Source of the DNA: JABJAG01 sp965222215
Lineage (GTDB): Bacteria > Pseudomonadota > Alphaproteobacteria > UBA6615
Direction of reading: 5' to 3'
DNA: 64,000 bases
NCBI GenBank assembly: GCA_965222215.1
Contig: OZ244931.1
Span: 2,418,001-2,482,000 of the forward strand
How positions within the stretch are numbered: the stretch's first letter is position 1; each line of letters opens with the position of its first letter. Position numbers and translations under genes: made by a program. Under the pieces are notes generated by a model, which worked only from the letters and a program-made list of their open reading frames with translations, ran no database searches and had not been told where the DNA came from. Shown here one piece after another: positions 36,370 through 44,876 of this stretch.

Positions 36370-37488
36370 TCAGCCGGACAGAATCTCCTTTATCGGAACC
36401 GGCTCGACACCGAAGCTTTCGGCTACGACCGGGTGGACGATTTCGCCTTTCGCGACGTTGAGACCGTTGCACAAATGAGGATCGCCGCGCAGCGCCTCGA
36501 CAATGCCCAGATCCGCAATCCGCAGCCCCTGCGCCAGGGTCGCGTGATTGAGCGCGGTGGATGCCGTCAGCGGTACCGCGCCGGGCATGTTCGCCACGCA
36601 ATAGTGCACGATACCGTCGACCACATAGGTCGGGTCCTCGTGGGTAGTGGGGCGGCTGGTCTCGAAACAGCCGCCCTGGTCGATGGCGACGTCGATCAGG
36701 GCCGCCCCCTTTTTCATCCGCCCCAGCATCTCCCGATCAACGAGCTTCGGCGCGCGCGCGCCCGCCACCAGCACGGCGCCGATCACAGCGTCGGCGGATG
36801 CGGTCGATTCTTCCAACGCGCCGCCGGTGGAATAGAGCGTACGGATGCGCCCGTCGAAGGCCGAGTCGATCTCGCGCAGACGCGGGATCGAGGTGTCCAG
36901 CACGGTGACATCCGCACCGACGCCCATGGCCATGCGCGCGGCATTGATCCCCACCACCCCGCCGCCGATCACCACGACGCGCGCCGGCGGCACACCCGGG
37001 ACACCGCCGAGCAGCACACCGCGCCCTTCGGACTGGGCCGTCAGGGCGTGGCCGGCCGCCTGGACCGCGAGCCGTCCGGCGACTTCGCTCATGGGCGCCA
37101 GCAGGGGAAGCCCGCCCGCGTCGTCGGTGACCGTTTCGTAAGCAATGGCATAAACACCGGCCTTGCGAAGGTCTTCGGTCTGTTCGGGGTCGGGCGCGAG
37201 GTGCAGGTACGTGAACAGGACCTGGCCGTCGCGCAGCATCGCGCGCTCTCCGGCCAGCGGTTCCTTCACCTTGACGATCATCTCCGCGCGTTCGAACACG
37301 TCTTTCGCATCGGGCACGATCTCGGCGCCCATGGCCAGATAGTCGTCGTCCGAGGCATTCAGGCCGGCGCCGGCGCCGCTCTGGACGAGAACGGCGTGTC
37401 CGTGGGCGACGAACTCCCGCACGCTCGCCGGCGTCAGCCCGACGCGACGCTCCTGCGGCTTGATCTCTGTCGGCACTCCAATTCGCAT
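36370..37488 (-). CDS. ald: Alanine dehydrogenase
   Basis: The protein has 372 residues, normal for Ald. It oxidatively deaminates L-alanine to pyruvate with NAD+, or runs in reverse. The N-terminus RIGVPTEIKPQERRVGLTPA holds the pyruvate-binding Arg; MIVKVKEPLAGE holds the catalytic Lys; the NAD motif is VVIGGGVVGINAARMAMG; and VDVAIDQGGCFETSRPTTH (here IDVAIDQGG) is family-specific. ATG 37488 is preceded by GGAAGGGGAAAG. It is divergent from an Lrp/AsnC regulator across 134 bp, the classical AldR-like arrangement. Confidence 0.95.
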   Translation of the reverse strand: MRIGVPTEIKPQERRVGLTPASVREFVAHGHAVLVQSGAGAGLNASDDDYLAMGAEIVPDAKDVFERAEMIVKVKEPLAGERAMLRDGQVLFTYLHLAPDPEQTEDLRKAGVYAIAYETVTDDAGGLPLLAPMSEVAGRLAVQAAGHALTAQSEGRGVLLGGVPGVPPARVVVIGGGVVGINAARMAMGVGADVTVLDTSIPRLREIDSAFDGRIRTLYSTGGALEESTASADAVIGAVLVAGARAPKLVDREMLGRMKKGAALIDVAIDQGGCFETSRPTTHEDPTYVVDGIVHYCVANMPGAVPLTASTALNHATLAQGLRIADLGIVEALRGDPHLCNGLNVAKGEIVHPVVAESFGVEPVPIKEILSG

Positions 37489-37520
37489 CGCTTTCCCCTT
37501 CCAGGCAGCACCCGTGGAAC

Positions 37521-37591
37521 ATGCACGAGTCGTAAAGGCAGATGTATGCAATCTCTCGAAACATTCAGCCCTTCGTGCATTTTTTGTGCAT
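37521..37591. promoter_or_regulatory. Probable Lrp/AsnC operator region between ald and its regulator
   Basis: This AT-rich divergent intergenic region has ATGCAC at 37521 and two GTGCAT copies at 37575 and 37586, the last two exactly 11 bp apart, one helical turn, followed by AT-rich tracts. Phased short sites are usual for Lrp-type octamers. The assignment as an operator is inference. Confidence 0.5.
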
Positions 37592-37622
37592 ATTTCCAAT
37601 TTATTTGCTATTTTCTTGCGTC

Positions 37623-38078
37623 ATGGACCTCGATCTCGCGGACATCTCGATTCTCAATGTCCTCCGCCGGGACGGCCGTATTACCAACCAGCAGCTTGCA
37701 GAGCAGGTCGGACTGTCGGCCTCGGCGTGTTCGCGCCGGATCCGGAGGCTCGAACGGAATGGCGTGATCTCCGGATACGGCGCGAGCGTGGACGAGGTCG
37801 CGCTCGGCCGCGGGCTGTCGATAATGATCTTCATCACCCTGAGCCAGCAAAGTCAGGAGTTCCTCGACGCGTTCGAGGCCGCCGTCCGCAATTGCCCGGG
37901 GGCGCAGGACGGCACGATCGCCGAATGTTACCTGCTTTCCGGACGATACGACTACGCGATGCGAGCCAGCGTGCGCGACATGGCCGACTACGAGACCTTC
38001 CACAAGGAACAACTCTCCCGTCTGCCCGGGGTCGCGCGGCTCGAGACGAGTTTTGCCATGCGCAAGGTTCTGGACTGA
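37623..38078 (+). CDS. Lrp/AsnC family transcriptional regulator
   Basis: The protein has 151 residues. An N-terminal winged helix includes RITNQQLAEQVGLSASACSR as recognition helix, and a C-terminal RAM/ligand domain runs VRNCPGAQDGTIAECYLLSGR (shortened in the middle) with YDYAMRASVRDMADYE. ATG 37623 matches the family start, and the frame upstream covers the AT-rich promoter. It is divergent from ald and so probably controls ald in response to alanine or a related amino acid, and perhaps the HyuAB-SDR genes behind ald. No good ribosome site is visible. Confidence 0.92.
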   Translation: MDLDLADISILNVLRRDGRITNQQLAEQVGLSASACSRRIRRLERNGVISGYGASVDEVALGRGLSIMIFITLSQQSQEFLDAFEAAVRNCPGAQDGTIAECYLLSGRYDYAMRASVRDMADYETFHKEQLSRLPGVARLETSFAMRKVLD

Positions 38079-38130
38079 CAGGCGCAACCCGTCGGTTGAC
38101 GATCCCGGCGCGGCGCGCGACGGTGGACCC

Positions 38131-39072
38131 ATGCCACTCCACCCGCAAGCGCAGGCGGTCCTGGACCTGCTGAACGCCGCTCCGACACCGCTGAAAGACC
38201 TGCCGCCGGCCGAAGCGCGGGCCAACTACGACCGGTTCATCGTGCCCCGCAACTTCGACCCGGTGGAGATCGGGACCGTCGAGGACCGGATGATCGCGGG
38301 GCCCGACGGCGATGTGCGTGTGCGCATCTACACGCCGCAGACCGACCGGTCGGACCTGCCTGTCTTCCTGTTCATCCATGGCGGCGGCTTCGTGATCGGC
38401 AGCATCGAGAGCCGCGATCCGCAATGCCGGATCATCTGCCGGGATGTCGGCTGCATCGTCGTGTCGGTCGACTACCGGCTGGCGCCGGAACACCCCTACC
38501 CCGCCGCTCCCGACGATTGCTGGGCTGCGCTGCAGTGGACTGTCGACAACGTGGTGGCACTCGGGGGCGACGTGAGCCGCGTCGCCGTCGGCGGCGAAAG
38601 CGCGGGCGGCAATCTCGCCGCCGGGCTCGCGTTGCGGGCGCGCGACAACGGCGGGCCGGCGCTGGCCGGACAGGTCCTTGTCTATCCGCTCACCGACATG
38701 TTTTTCGAACAGGACCTACCCTCGTTCGCACTGGCCGACGAGGACTATTTCCTGACGCGTGAGCAGATGCGCTGGTACCGGGACTGCTATGCGCCCGGGA
38801 TCGACAGCACGACGGATCCGATGTTGTCGCCCTGCATGGCGCAGGACCTGTCGGGATTGCCCCCGGCGCAGATCGTGACGGCCGAGTTCGACCCGCTGCG
38901 CGACGACGGCAAGCACTATGGCGAGCGGCTTGCCGCCGCGGGCGTGGCGGTCGAATATACGTGCATGCCCGGCATGATCCACGGCTACTGGCACTACGGG
39001 AAGATGATCGACGCCTCGGGCGAGGCGCTCGGTCTTTCCGTCGATTACCTGAAACGCATTTTCGCCGAATAA
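38131..39072 (+). CDS. Hormone-sensitive-lipase family alpha/beta hydrolase
   Basis: The protein has 313 residues. The family motif FIHGGGFVIGS gives the oxyanion hole, GGESAGGNLAAG the nucleophile Ser, with the acid in AEFDPLRDDG and the catalytic His in GMIHGYWHYG. It hydrolyses short acyl esters. The ATG at 38131 opens the homology; the ribosome site is weak. It lies 53 bp after the regulator and 13 bp before the hydratase gene, forming the start of a three-gene catabolic unit with the hydratase and alcohol dehydrogenase. Confidence 0.9.
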   Translation: MPLHPQAQAVLDLLNAAPTPLKDLPPAEARANYDRFIVPRNFDPVEIGTVEDRMIAGPDGDVRVRIYTPQTDRSDLPVFLFIHGGGFVIGSIESRDPQCRIICRDVGCIVVSVDYRLAPEHPYPAAPDDCWAALQWTVDNVVALGGDVSRVAVGGESAGGNLAAGLALRARDNGGPALAGQVLVYPLTDMFFEQDLPSFALADEDYFLTREQMRWYRDCYAPGIDSTTDPMLSPCMAQDLSGLPPAQIVTAEFDPLRDDGKHYGERLAAAGVAVEYTCMPGMIHGYWHYGKMIDASGEALGLSVDYLKRIFAE

Positions 39073-39085
39073 CCGCGAGCTTCCC

Positions 39086-39880
39086 ATGACACCCGACGCC
39101 ATCGACAGCGCCGCCACCATCATCGCGGATAACCGGATCAACCGGACCCGCCTGGATACTCTCGACACCGGCATCCGGCCCGGCGACCTGCACGATGCCT
39201 ATGCCGTGCAGGAGCGCTACAACGAGATACTCTCCGGCCAAGGCCTGGGCGCGCGCGCCGGGTACAAGATCGGCTGCACCACACCCGTGATGCAGGAATA
39301 CATGAACATCCACGAGCCGGCGTTCGGCGAAGTGTTCGCATCCACGGTGCACCGGAACCACGCCGAGCTCGCGTTCGCGGACTATGTGGAACCCGGCGTC
39401 GAGGCCGAGATCGCGGTCACGCTGGCCGGGGACCTGCCGGCAGGCGGCGTGCCCTATGACCGCGACAGCGTGCGCGACGCCATCGGTGCGGCAATGATCT
39501 CCATCGAGCTGGTGGATGCGCGCTACCGCGACTACCGCGACCTCGACACGCCGACCATGGCCGCCGACAACTTCTTCAACGCCGCCGTGGTGCTGGGCGA
39601 TCCCGTCACGGACTGGCAGGGGCTCGACCTCGCCGGCGCCGAGGCGACTGTCCGCCTGAACGGCACGGAACTCGGCAAGGGCCACGGCTCGCTCATCATG
39701 GGACACCCGCTGGAAGCGCTCGCCTGGCTCGCCAACCGGCTCGCCGAACGCAGCCGTCACCTGATGGCAGGCGAATTCGTGACGCTCGGTTCCGTCATTG
39801 CGACCCACTGGGTCTCACAGGGTGACCGTATCGACCACGAAATTCCGGGCCTCGGCGCGGTCTCGATTACACTGGCCTGA
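39086..39880 (+). CDS. 2-keto-4-pentenoate hydratase family protein
   Basis: The protein has 264 residues. It carries the hydratase/decarboxylase core of meta-cleavage pathways: AYAVQERYNEILSGQG, AGYKIGCTTPVMQEYM, EPAFGEVFAS, and metal-binding acids in VEPGVEAEIAVTL, then ISIELVDARYRDYRDLD. It adds water to 2-hydroxypenta-2,4-dienoate-type substrates or decarboxylates 4-oxalocrotonate. It follows the esterase by 13 bp. The product, a 4-hydroxy-2-keto acid, would need an aldolase, which is not here. Confidence 0.88.
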   Translation: MTPDAIDSAATIIADNRINRTRLDTLDTGIRPGDLHDAYAVQERYNEILSGQGLGARAGYKIGCTTPVMQEYMNIHEPAFGEVFASTVHRNHAELAFADYVEPGVEAEIAVTLAGDLPAGGVPYDRDSVRDAIGAAMISIELVDARYRDYRDLDTPTMAADNFFNAAVVLGDPVTDWQGLDLAGAEATVRLNGTELGKGHGSLIMGHPLEALAWLANRLAERSRHLMAGEFVTLGSVIATHWVSQGDRIDHEIPGLGAVSITLA

Positions 39881-39913
39881 CACCGGAAAAGAAAGAACAG
39901 GGAAACCCGGAAC

Positions 39914-40972
39914 ATGAAAAGCTATCAGCTCGTCGCCCCGAACGAACCGCTGGAACTGGTTGAGACCGAGACGCCCGAACCGCAGGGCACCGAGGTCCTG
40001 GTCAGAATCACCGCGTGCGGCGTGTGCCACTCGGACCTGCACTTCTGGCACGGCTTCTACGATCTCGGCGACGGGACCAAGATGACGCTGGAAGACCGGA
40101 ACATCGCCCTGCCCTTCACCATGGGGCACGAGCCCGTGGGCGAAGTCGTGGCGTTCGGCCCTGACGCCAAGTCCGACGCCAAGGTCGGCGAGACCTACAT
40201 GGTGTTCCCCTGGACCGGCTGCGGCGAGTGCCCGCGCTGCGTCGAGGGCGCGGAACAGGACTGCCCGGACGTCGCCCCGCTCGGCGTGCGGCGGCCCGGC
40301 GGCTACGCGGACCACATCATCGTGCCGCACCCGCGCTACCTGGTCGACATCACTGGCGTCGACCCGCACTACGCCTGCACCCTGGCCTGCGCGGGGATCA
40401 CCTCCTACAGCGCGATCCGCAAGGCGAAGTCGATCTCGCCCGACGACAAGCTGGTCATCATCGGTGCGGGCGGTGTCGGCCTGACCGGGGTCAGCATCGC
40501 ACGCGAATACATCGCCAACGAGAAGATCGTGGTCGATGTCGACGAGGAGAAACTCGCCGCGGCGCGCGAGGCCGGCGCGGACCACACAATCAACCCCAGG
40601 CGCGAGGACGCCCGCGCGGAGATTGCGAGGTTAACCGGCACCGGCGCGGGCGCCGTGGTCGATTTCGTGGCCTCCACGGAAACCGCCAGTCTCGGCATTG
40701 ATGTGTTACGCCGCGGCGGCAGCTACATCGCCGTGGGCCTGTATGGCGGGCGGATTGACATCCCCTCGCTGGCCCTGCCGACCCGGGACATCGCGCTGCG
40801 CGGTTCCTACGTGGGCAATCTCGGCGAGATGCATGAGCTGATGGAGCTGGTGAAGGCCGGCAAGGTCGAACCCATCCCGGTCGCATCACGCCCCATGTCG
40901 GAAGTGACCAACACCCTTCAGGACCTCGACGACGGCAAGATCGTCGGTCGGGTCGTGGTGGTGCCGGAGTAA
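39914..40972 (+). CDS. Zinc-dependent alcohol dehydrogenase (MDR family)
   Basis: The protein has 352 residues. The catalytic Zn ligands are Cys37 in CGVCHSDLH, His and Glu in GHEPVGEV. The structural Zn site is CGECPRCVEGAEQDC. The cofactor motif is IIGAGGVGLTGVS, followed by VVDVDEEKL, whose Asp favours NAD. It oxidises an alcohol or reduces an aldehyde. It lies 33 bp after the hydratase, closing the unit. It is convergent with the kinase gene across only 6 bp. Confidence 0.92.
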   Translation: MKSYQLVAPNEPLELVETETPEPQGTEVLVRITACGVCHSDLHFWHGFYDLGDGTKMTLEDRNIALPFTMGHEPVGEVVAFGPDAKSDAKVGETYMVFPWTGCGECPRCVEGAEQDCPDVAPLGVRRPGGYADHIIVPHPRYLVDITGVDPHYACTLACAGITSYSAIRKAKSISPDDKLVIIGAGGVGLTGVSIAREYIANEKIVVDVDEEKLAAAREAGADHTINPRREDARAEIARLTGTGAGAVVDFVASTETASLGIDVLRRGGSYIAVGLYGGRIDIPSLALPTRDIALRGSYVGNLGEMHELMELVKAGKVEPIPVASRPMSEVTNTLQDLDDGKIVGRVVVVPE

Positions 40973-40978
40973 CGCGGC

Positions 40979-41968
40979 CTAGGCCAGCATCGACGCAATA
41001 TCGGCAGCCAGACCCGGTACCCGCGCCTCGGCCTCTTCAAGCTCGTGGCGCGGCCATTCGCCGGCGCGGGCGCGGACTCCCTGCTCCATCGCGATGAGCC
41101 CCCAGCGGACGTGGGCGAAGACTTCCCAAAAGAACACGCGCCCGGGATCGGGGACGGCTCCGCCGGCCTCGGCATAGGCCGACAGGAATATCTCACGTGG
41201 GCCGAGCCCACCCGCTTCGAGTTCGGTATTGGGGCCGCGCCAGCAGCGCGCCAGGAACCAGCCGATATCCTCCACCGGGTCGCCGACACCTGCGAATTCC
41301 CAGTCGAGCACGGCTTCCAGGCGGCCACGATCGATCAGGAAATTCCCGGTCCGAAAATCACGGTGCACCATGGTTGCGCGGCCCGGGGCGGGTGTCCGGT
41401 TGCGCAGCCATTCGAGGCCGTGCCGGAGGCCTTCGGGAACTTCGGCCCGGGCCCAGCTTTCCAGCACGGCAACCCGCTCCGCCGGAGTCTCGCGTGCAAC
41501 GTCGGCTGGCAGCGGCATCGTATGAATTTCCGCAAGCGCTGCGCCCAGATCCGCGACGAGCCCCTCGGAAGGTGCTGCCGCGAACAGAGCAGCCCGGTCG
41601 GCGATCCCCTGCTGCCATGCGGATACCAGGAACGGCTGCCCGATGACCTCGCGGCTTTCCTCCAGCCAGAGCGGCGCGCACACCGACACGCCATGGGCTT
41701 CGGCATGGCGTAGGAGCGCAAACTCATAGGACTTGGAGCGGCTTTCGGCGAGCGGCAGGTCGGGCCCAACCCGCAGGACGACATCCCCGAGGCTGCGCTT
41801 CGTTTCGAGTCGTAGCCGCCAGTTCCGCTGGATCGCGCCGCCCGGGAGCAAGGTGGTCGACAACAGGTTCAGCTTCGGGTCACCCGTGCGGTCCCGCAGC
41901 CAGTTTTCGAGCGCCTCGCGTCGGGGTGCAAGGCTTGGCCTTATGTCTACCGACAGGTCGTCGGGCAC
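40979..41968 (-). CDS. Aminoglycoside-phosphotransferase-like kinase (possible hydroxyacyl-CoA kinase)
   Basis: The protein has about 329 residues with an APH/choline-kinase fold: catalytic loop HRDFRTGN (202-209), metal-binding VLDWEFAGVGDPVEDIGWF from about 220. The start is GTG 41968, six bases after the stop of the upstream acyl-CoA dehydrogenase; there is no in-frame ATG at the right place. The pairing with an acyl-CoA dehydrogenase mirrors LvaA/LvaC of levulinate catabolism and the fused kinase-dehydrogenase human ACAD10/ACAD11, where the kinase phosphorylates a 4-hydroxyacyl-CoA. The assignment is by context, since the fold also includes antibiotic kinases. Confidence 0.82.
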   Translation of the reverse strand: MPDDLSVDIRPSLAPRREALENWLRDRTGDPKLNLLSTTLLPGGAIQRNWRLRLETKRSLGDVVLRVGPDLPLAESRSKSYEFALLRHAEAHGVSVCAPLWLEESREVIGQPFLVSAWQQGIADRAALFAAAPSEGLVADLGAALAEIHTMPLPADVARETPAERVAVLESWARAEVPEGLRHGLEWLRNRTPAPGRATMVHRDFRTGNFLIDRGRLEAVLDWEFAGVGDPVEDIGWFLARCWRGPNTELEAGGLGPREIFLSAYAEAGGAVPDPGRVFFWEVFAHVRWGLIAMEQGVRARAGEWPRHELEEAEARVPGLAADIASMLA

Positions 41969-41973
41969 GGCGT

Positions 41974-43173
41974 CTACCCCCAGCGCCAGAAGTCCATGCC
42001 GTCGGACAGCAGGTTCCGGGCGACGACCATCTTGTGCACTTCCGACGCCCCGTCGACCAGCTTGGCCTGTGGCGCGTAGCGGTAAAGCCATTCCAGCGGC
42101 AGATCCTTGGAATAGCCGCGCGCGCCGTTGAGCTGGATCGCCGTGGCGATGCACTTGTGCAGGATCTCCGATACCCAGATCTTCGCCATGGAGACTTCCT
42201 TTTGGGCGAAGTCGCCGGTATCGAGCTTGGCGGCGGCTTTCATCGTCAGCAGCCGGCCGATCTCGATGTCCATGGCGGCGTCGGCGAGCATCCACTGCAC
42301 GCCTTCATGCTCGGCCAGCGTGGACCCAAAATTCTCCCGGGTCTTCACATAGTCGAGGCATTCCTCCATCGCCCGCTTGGAATTGCCGAGCCAGCGCATG
42401 CAGTGGGTCAGGCGCGCCGTGCCGAGACGGATCTGGACAGCCTTCATGCCCTCCCCGACTTCCATCAGCCGGTCGCTGTCGTCGATCTCCATCCCGTCGA
42501 ATTCGATCTCGCAGTGGCCGCCATGCTCCTCCGGCCCCATGATCGGAATCCGCCGGATGATCCGCCAGCCCGGCTGGTCCTTGTGGAACAGGAAGGTTGT
42601 CAGGCTGCGGCGCTTCTCGTCGGATGTGCGGGCCAGCAGGATGAAGTGCTCGGCGCCCTCCGCGCCCGTGATGAACCACTTGCGCCCGTTCACGACCCAC
42701 TTGTCGTTGCCCTGGGGTTCGGCGCGGGTCAGCATCATCGTCGGGTCCGAACCCGATCCGGGCGCCGGCTCGGTCATCACGATCGACGAGCGCATCTTTC
42801 CGTCGATCACCGGCTGCAGCCACTTGTCCTTCTGGTCCTCCCGCGCGACCCTGTCGAGAAGGATCATGTTGCCATCGTCCGGCGCGGAACAGTTGAAGGT
42901 CAGCGGCCCGAAACGGGATCGCGCGGCCTCCTCGTAGAACACCGCCATGCCGACGGTGTTGAGGCCCAGGCCGCCCCGGTCCACCGGCATCTGCGGGGCC
43001 CAGAGGCCCGCCGACCTGGCCTTCCCGCGCACCGTGGCGAGCACGGCCTCATCGATCATCTCGTGTTCGTCGAAATTGGCCGGATCGGCCTCCAGCGGCA
43101 TCACCTCGTCATAGACGAATCTGGCGACGCGCTGGCGAAGGTCTTCGAGTTCAGGCGAAAGGGTCAGGTCCAC
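41974..43173 (-). CDS. Acyl-CoA dehydrogenase (ACAD10/11, LvaC-like)
   Basis: The protein has 399 residues. N-terminal helices are followed by the FAD/substrate motifs SSIVMTEPAPGSGSDPT and KWFITGAEGAEH, then the C-terminal QLNGARGYSKDLPLEWLYR and KLVDGASEVHKMVVARN. The DG-x-x-EVH motif resembles ACAD10/11 in place of the YEGT motif of short-chain enzymes. The start is GTG 43173 with GGAGG upstream. The APH-like kinase follows six bases later. Together they could dehydrate/isomerise a phosphorylated 4-hydroxyacyl-CoA, but ordinary beta-oxidation cannot be excluded. Confidence 0.9.
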   Translation of the reverse strand: MDLTLSPELEDLRQRVARFVYDEVMPLEADPANFDEHEMIDEAVLATVRGKARSAGLWAPQMPVDRGGLGLNTVGMAVFYEEAARSRFGPLTFNCSAPDDGNMILLDRVAREDQKDKWLQPVIDGKMRSSIVMTEPAPGSGSDPTMMLTRAEPQGNDKWVVNGRKWFITGAEGAEHFILLARTSDEKRRSLTTFLFHKDQPGWRIIRRIPIMGPEEHGGHCEIEFDGMEIDDSDRLMEVGEGMKAVQIRLGTARLTHCMRWLGNSKRAMEECLDYVKTRENFGSTLAEHEGVQWMLADAAMDIEIGRLLTMKAAAKLDTGDFAQKEVSMAKIWVSEILHKCIATAIQLNGARGYSKDLPLEWLYRYAPQAKLVDGASEVHKMVVARNLLSDGMDFWRWG

Positions 43174-43198
43174 GGGACTGCCTCCGTGCGGTTCGGGT

Positions 43199-43969
43199 CT
43201 AAAGAGTCGTGAGGGTGAGGCCGCCATCGACGGCGATCACGGCACCCGTGATGTAGGCCCCGGCCGGCCCGGCCAGCAGCAGGAGCGCGCCATCGAGGTC
43301 CGACGGATCGCCGAAGCGGCCGACCGCCGTGCGTTTCTGGATGCGCTCGCCGGCCGAACTTTCGAGGAAGTCCTTGTTCAATTCGGTCTTGATGTAGCCG
43401 GGGCCGATGGCGTTGACGAGAATACCGTCGCGCCCGAGTTCAAGCGCCAGCGTCTCGGTGAAACTCACAAGACCGGCCTTGGAGACCGCGTAGGACTGCA
43501 CCCGCTTGGCCGTTGTGCGCCAACCGAGGACCGACGCGATATTGATGATCCGTCCGCCCTCACCGTGCGCCACCATCTGCCCGCCGACAGCGCGCGCCAT
43601 CAGCCACGCGCCCTTGAGATTGGTGTCGAGCACCCGGTCCCACTCGGCCTCTTCCATGTCCAGGGTCAGGTCCTTCGGCGGGACGCCGGCATTGTTCACC
43701 AGGATCGAGATCGGCCCGAGTTCCTCTTCGGCGATCGTGACCGCGCGCGCGATGGAGTCCGTGTCGGTCACATCGAGCTCGACCGGCAGCGCGCGGCCGT
43801 CGGTGTCGGCGATTTCCGCCGCGAGTTCCGACAGCCGGTCCGCCCGGCGCGCCCCGATGGCGACCTTTGCCCCTGCCCCGGCCAGGGTTTTCGCGAAATG
43901 CGCGCCGAGACCGCTGGAAGCCCCGGTGACAAAGGCCACCTGGCCGGTGAGATCGAAAGACGTGGTCAT
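43199..43969 (-). CDS. SDR family oxidoreductase
   Basis: The protein has 256 residues: TGASSGLGAHFAKTLAGAGA cofactor motif, NNAG at about 93, catalytic Ser in NIASVLGWRTT and Tyr/Lys in YAVSKAGL, and an AVDGGLTLTTL end. It fits 3-hydroxyacyl-CoA or secondary alcohol oxidation. It begins the minus-strand unit SDR, acyl-CoA dehydrogenase (25 bp), kinase (6 bp). In the levulinate pathway a related reductase makes the 4-hydroxyacyl-CoA. It is divergent from an enoyl-CoA hydratase. Confidence 0.9.
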   Translation of the reverse strand: MTTSFDLTGQVAFVTGASSGLGAHFAKTLAGAGAKVAIGARRADRLSELAAEIADTDGRALPVELDVTDTDSIARAVTIAEEELGPISILVNNAGVPPKDLTLDMEEAEWDRVLDTNLKGAWLMARAVGGQMVAHGEGGRIINIASVLGWRTTAKRVQSYAVSKAGLVSFTETLALELGRDGILVNAIGPGYIKTELNKDFLESSAGERIQKRTAVGRFGDPSDLDGALLLLAGPAGAYITGAVIAVDGGLTLTTL

Positions 43970-44060
43970 GCTTACCCAAAACCTTTCTCGGCTGGATTGC
44001 GGCTCCACCGGGCCATCACTAATGTTGCCGGCAACCGGTAAACACGGGGAGCCGAAGCCG

Positions 44061-44846
44061 ATGGACACCATTCTACTGGACAAGCAGGGCGCCGTCGCCA
44101 CCCTGACCCTCAATCGCCCGGATGTTCTGAACGCGCTCGATCGGCAGATGGCGCTCGACCTGATCGAGGCCGTGAACGAACTGCGCGACGACGATGCCAT
44201 CCGCAGCGTGGTGATGCGCGGTGCCGGACGCGGGTTCATGGCGGGCGGCGATGTCGCGACGTTCCACGAAAACCTCGACAACATCGAGTCCACCATCGAC
44301 GACCTGATCGGCATCTACCACCAGGGCGTCCTCGGCCTGTCGCAGTTGCCGAAGCCGGTGATCGCGGCGATCCACGGCCCGGTTGCGGGAGCAGGTATCG
44401 GCATGGCCCTGAACGCCGACTACGGCCTCGCCGCCGACGATGCGAAATTCACCCTCGCCTACATCATGCTCGGCACCAACCCGGACGGCGGCTCGACATA
44501 CCTGCTCACCCGGCTGGTGGGCCGCCGAAAGGCGCTCGAGCTCGCGATGCTCAGCGAGCCGGTCGATGCCGCGAAGGCGCTCGACCTGGGCCTGGTGAAC
44601 CGCGTCGTTCCGGCCAACGAGTTGGAGGCCGAGGCCATGAAGCTCGCCGAGCGCTTCGCCAAGGGCCCGACCAAGGCCTTCGGGGAGACCAAGGCGCTGA
44701 TCAACCGATCCTACGAGGCGACCGATATGGCTGACCAGCTGTCGGCCGAACACGCCGCCTTCCTGCGCTGCGCCTCGACGGACGATTTCGCGGAAGGCGT
44801 CACGGCCTTCGTCGAGAAGCGGAAGCCCGAATTCAAGGGCTCCTAG
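44061..44846 (+). CDS. Enoyl-CoA hydratase/isomerase family protein
   Basis: The protein has 261 residues with the crotonase fold: ATLTLNRPDVLNALD, the oxyanion segment GAGRGFMAGGDVATF, and AAIHGPVAGAGIGMALNADYG. The second Glu expected in hydratases is not obvious (YIMLGTNPDGGSTYLL has Asp), so isomerase or hydrolase activity is also possible. GGGGAG lies 10 bases upstream of ATG 44061. It is divergent from the SDR across 91 bp and 30 bp before a thioesterase. Together they look like a branched or hydroxylated acyl-CoA pathway. Confidence 0.9.
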   Translation: MDTILLDKQGAVATLTLNRPDVLNALDRQMALDLIEAVNELRDDDAIRSVVMRGAGRGFMAGGDVATFHENLDNIESTIDDLIGIYHQGVLGLSQLPKPVIAAIHGPVAGAGIGMALNADYGLAADDAKFTLAYIMLGTNPDGGSTYLLTRLVGRRKALELAMLSEPVDAAKALDLGLVNRVVPANELEAEAMKLAERFAKGPTKAFGETKALINRSYEATDMADQLSAEHAAFLRCASTDDFAEGVTAFVEKRKPEFKGS

Positions 44847-44876
44847 CGGCCGGGCAGCGCGAGAAGCAGGTTTTCC

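Noticed and set aside
33994..37767. A very long plus-strand open frame of 1257 codons
   Set aside because: It is antisense to HyuA, HyuB and ald, has Arg/His-rich low-complexity composition and no motif. It results from GC-rich codon bias.
40979..41968. Aminoglycoside resistance gene
   Set aside because: The fold matches, but the tight link to an acyl-CoA dehydrogenase and SDR argues for metabolic kinase activity.
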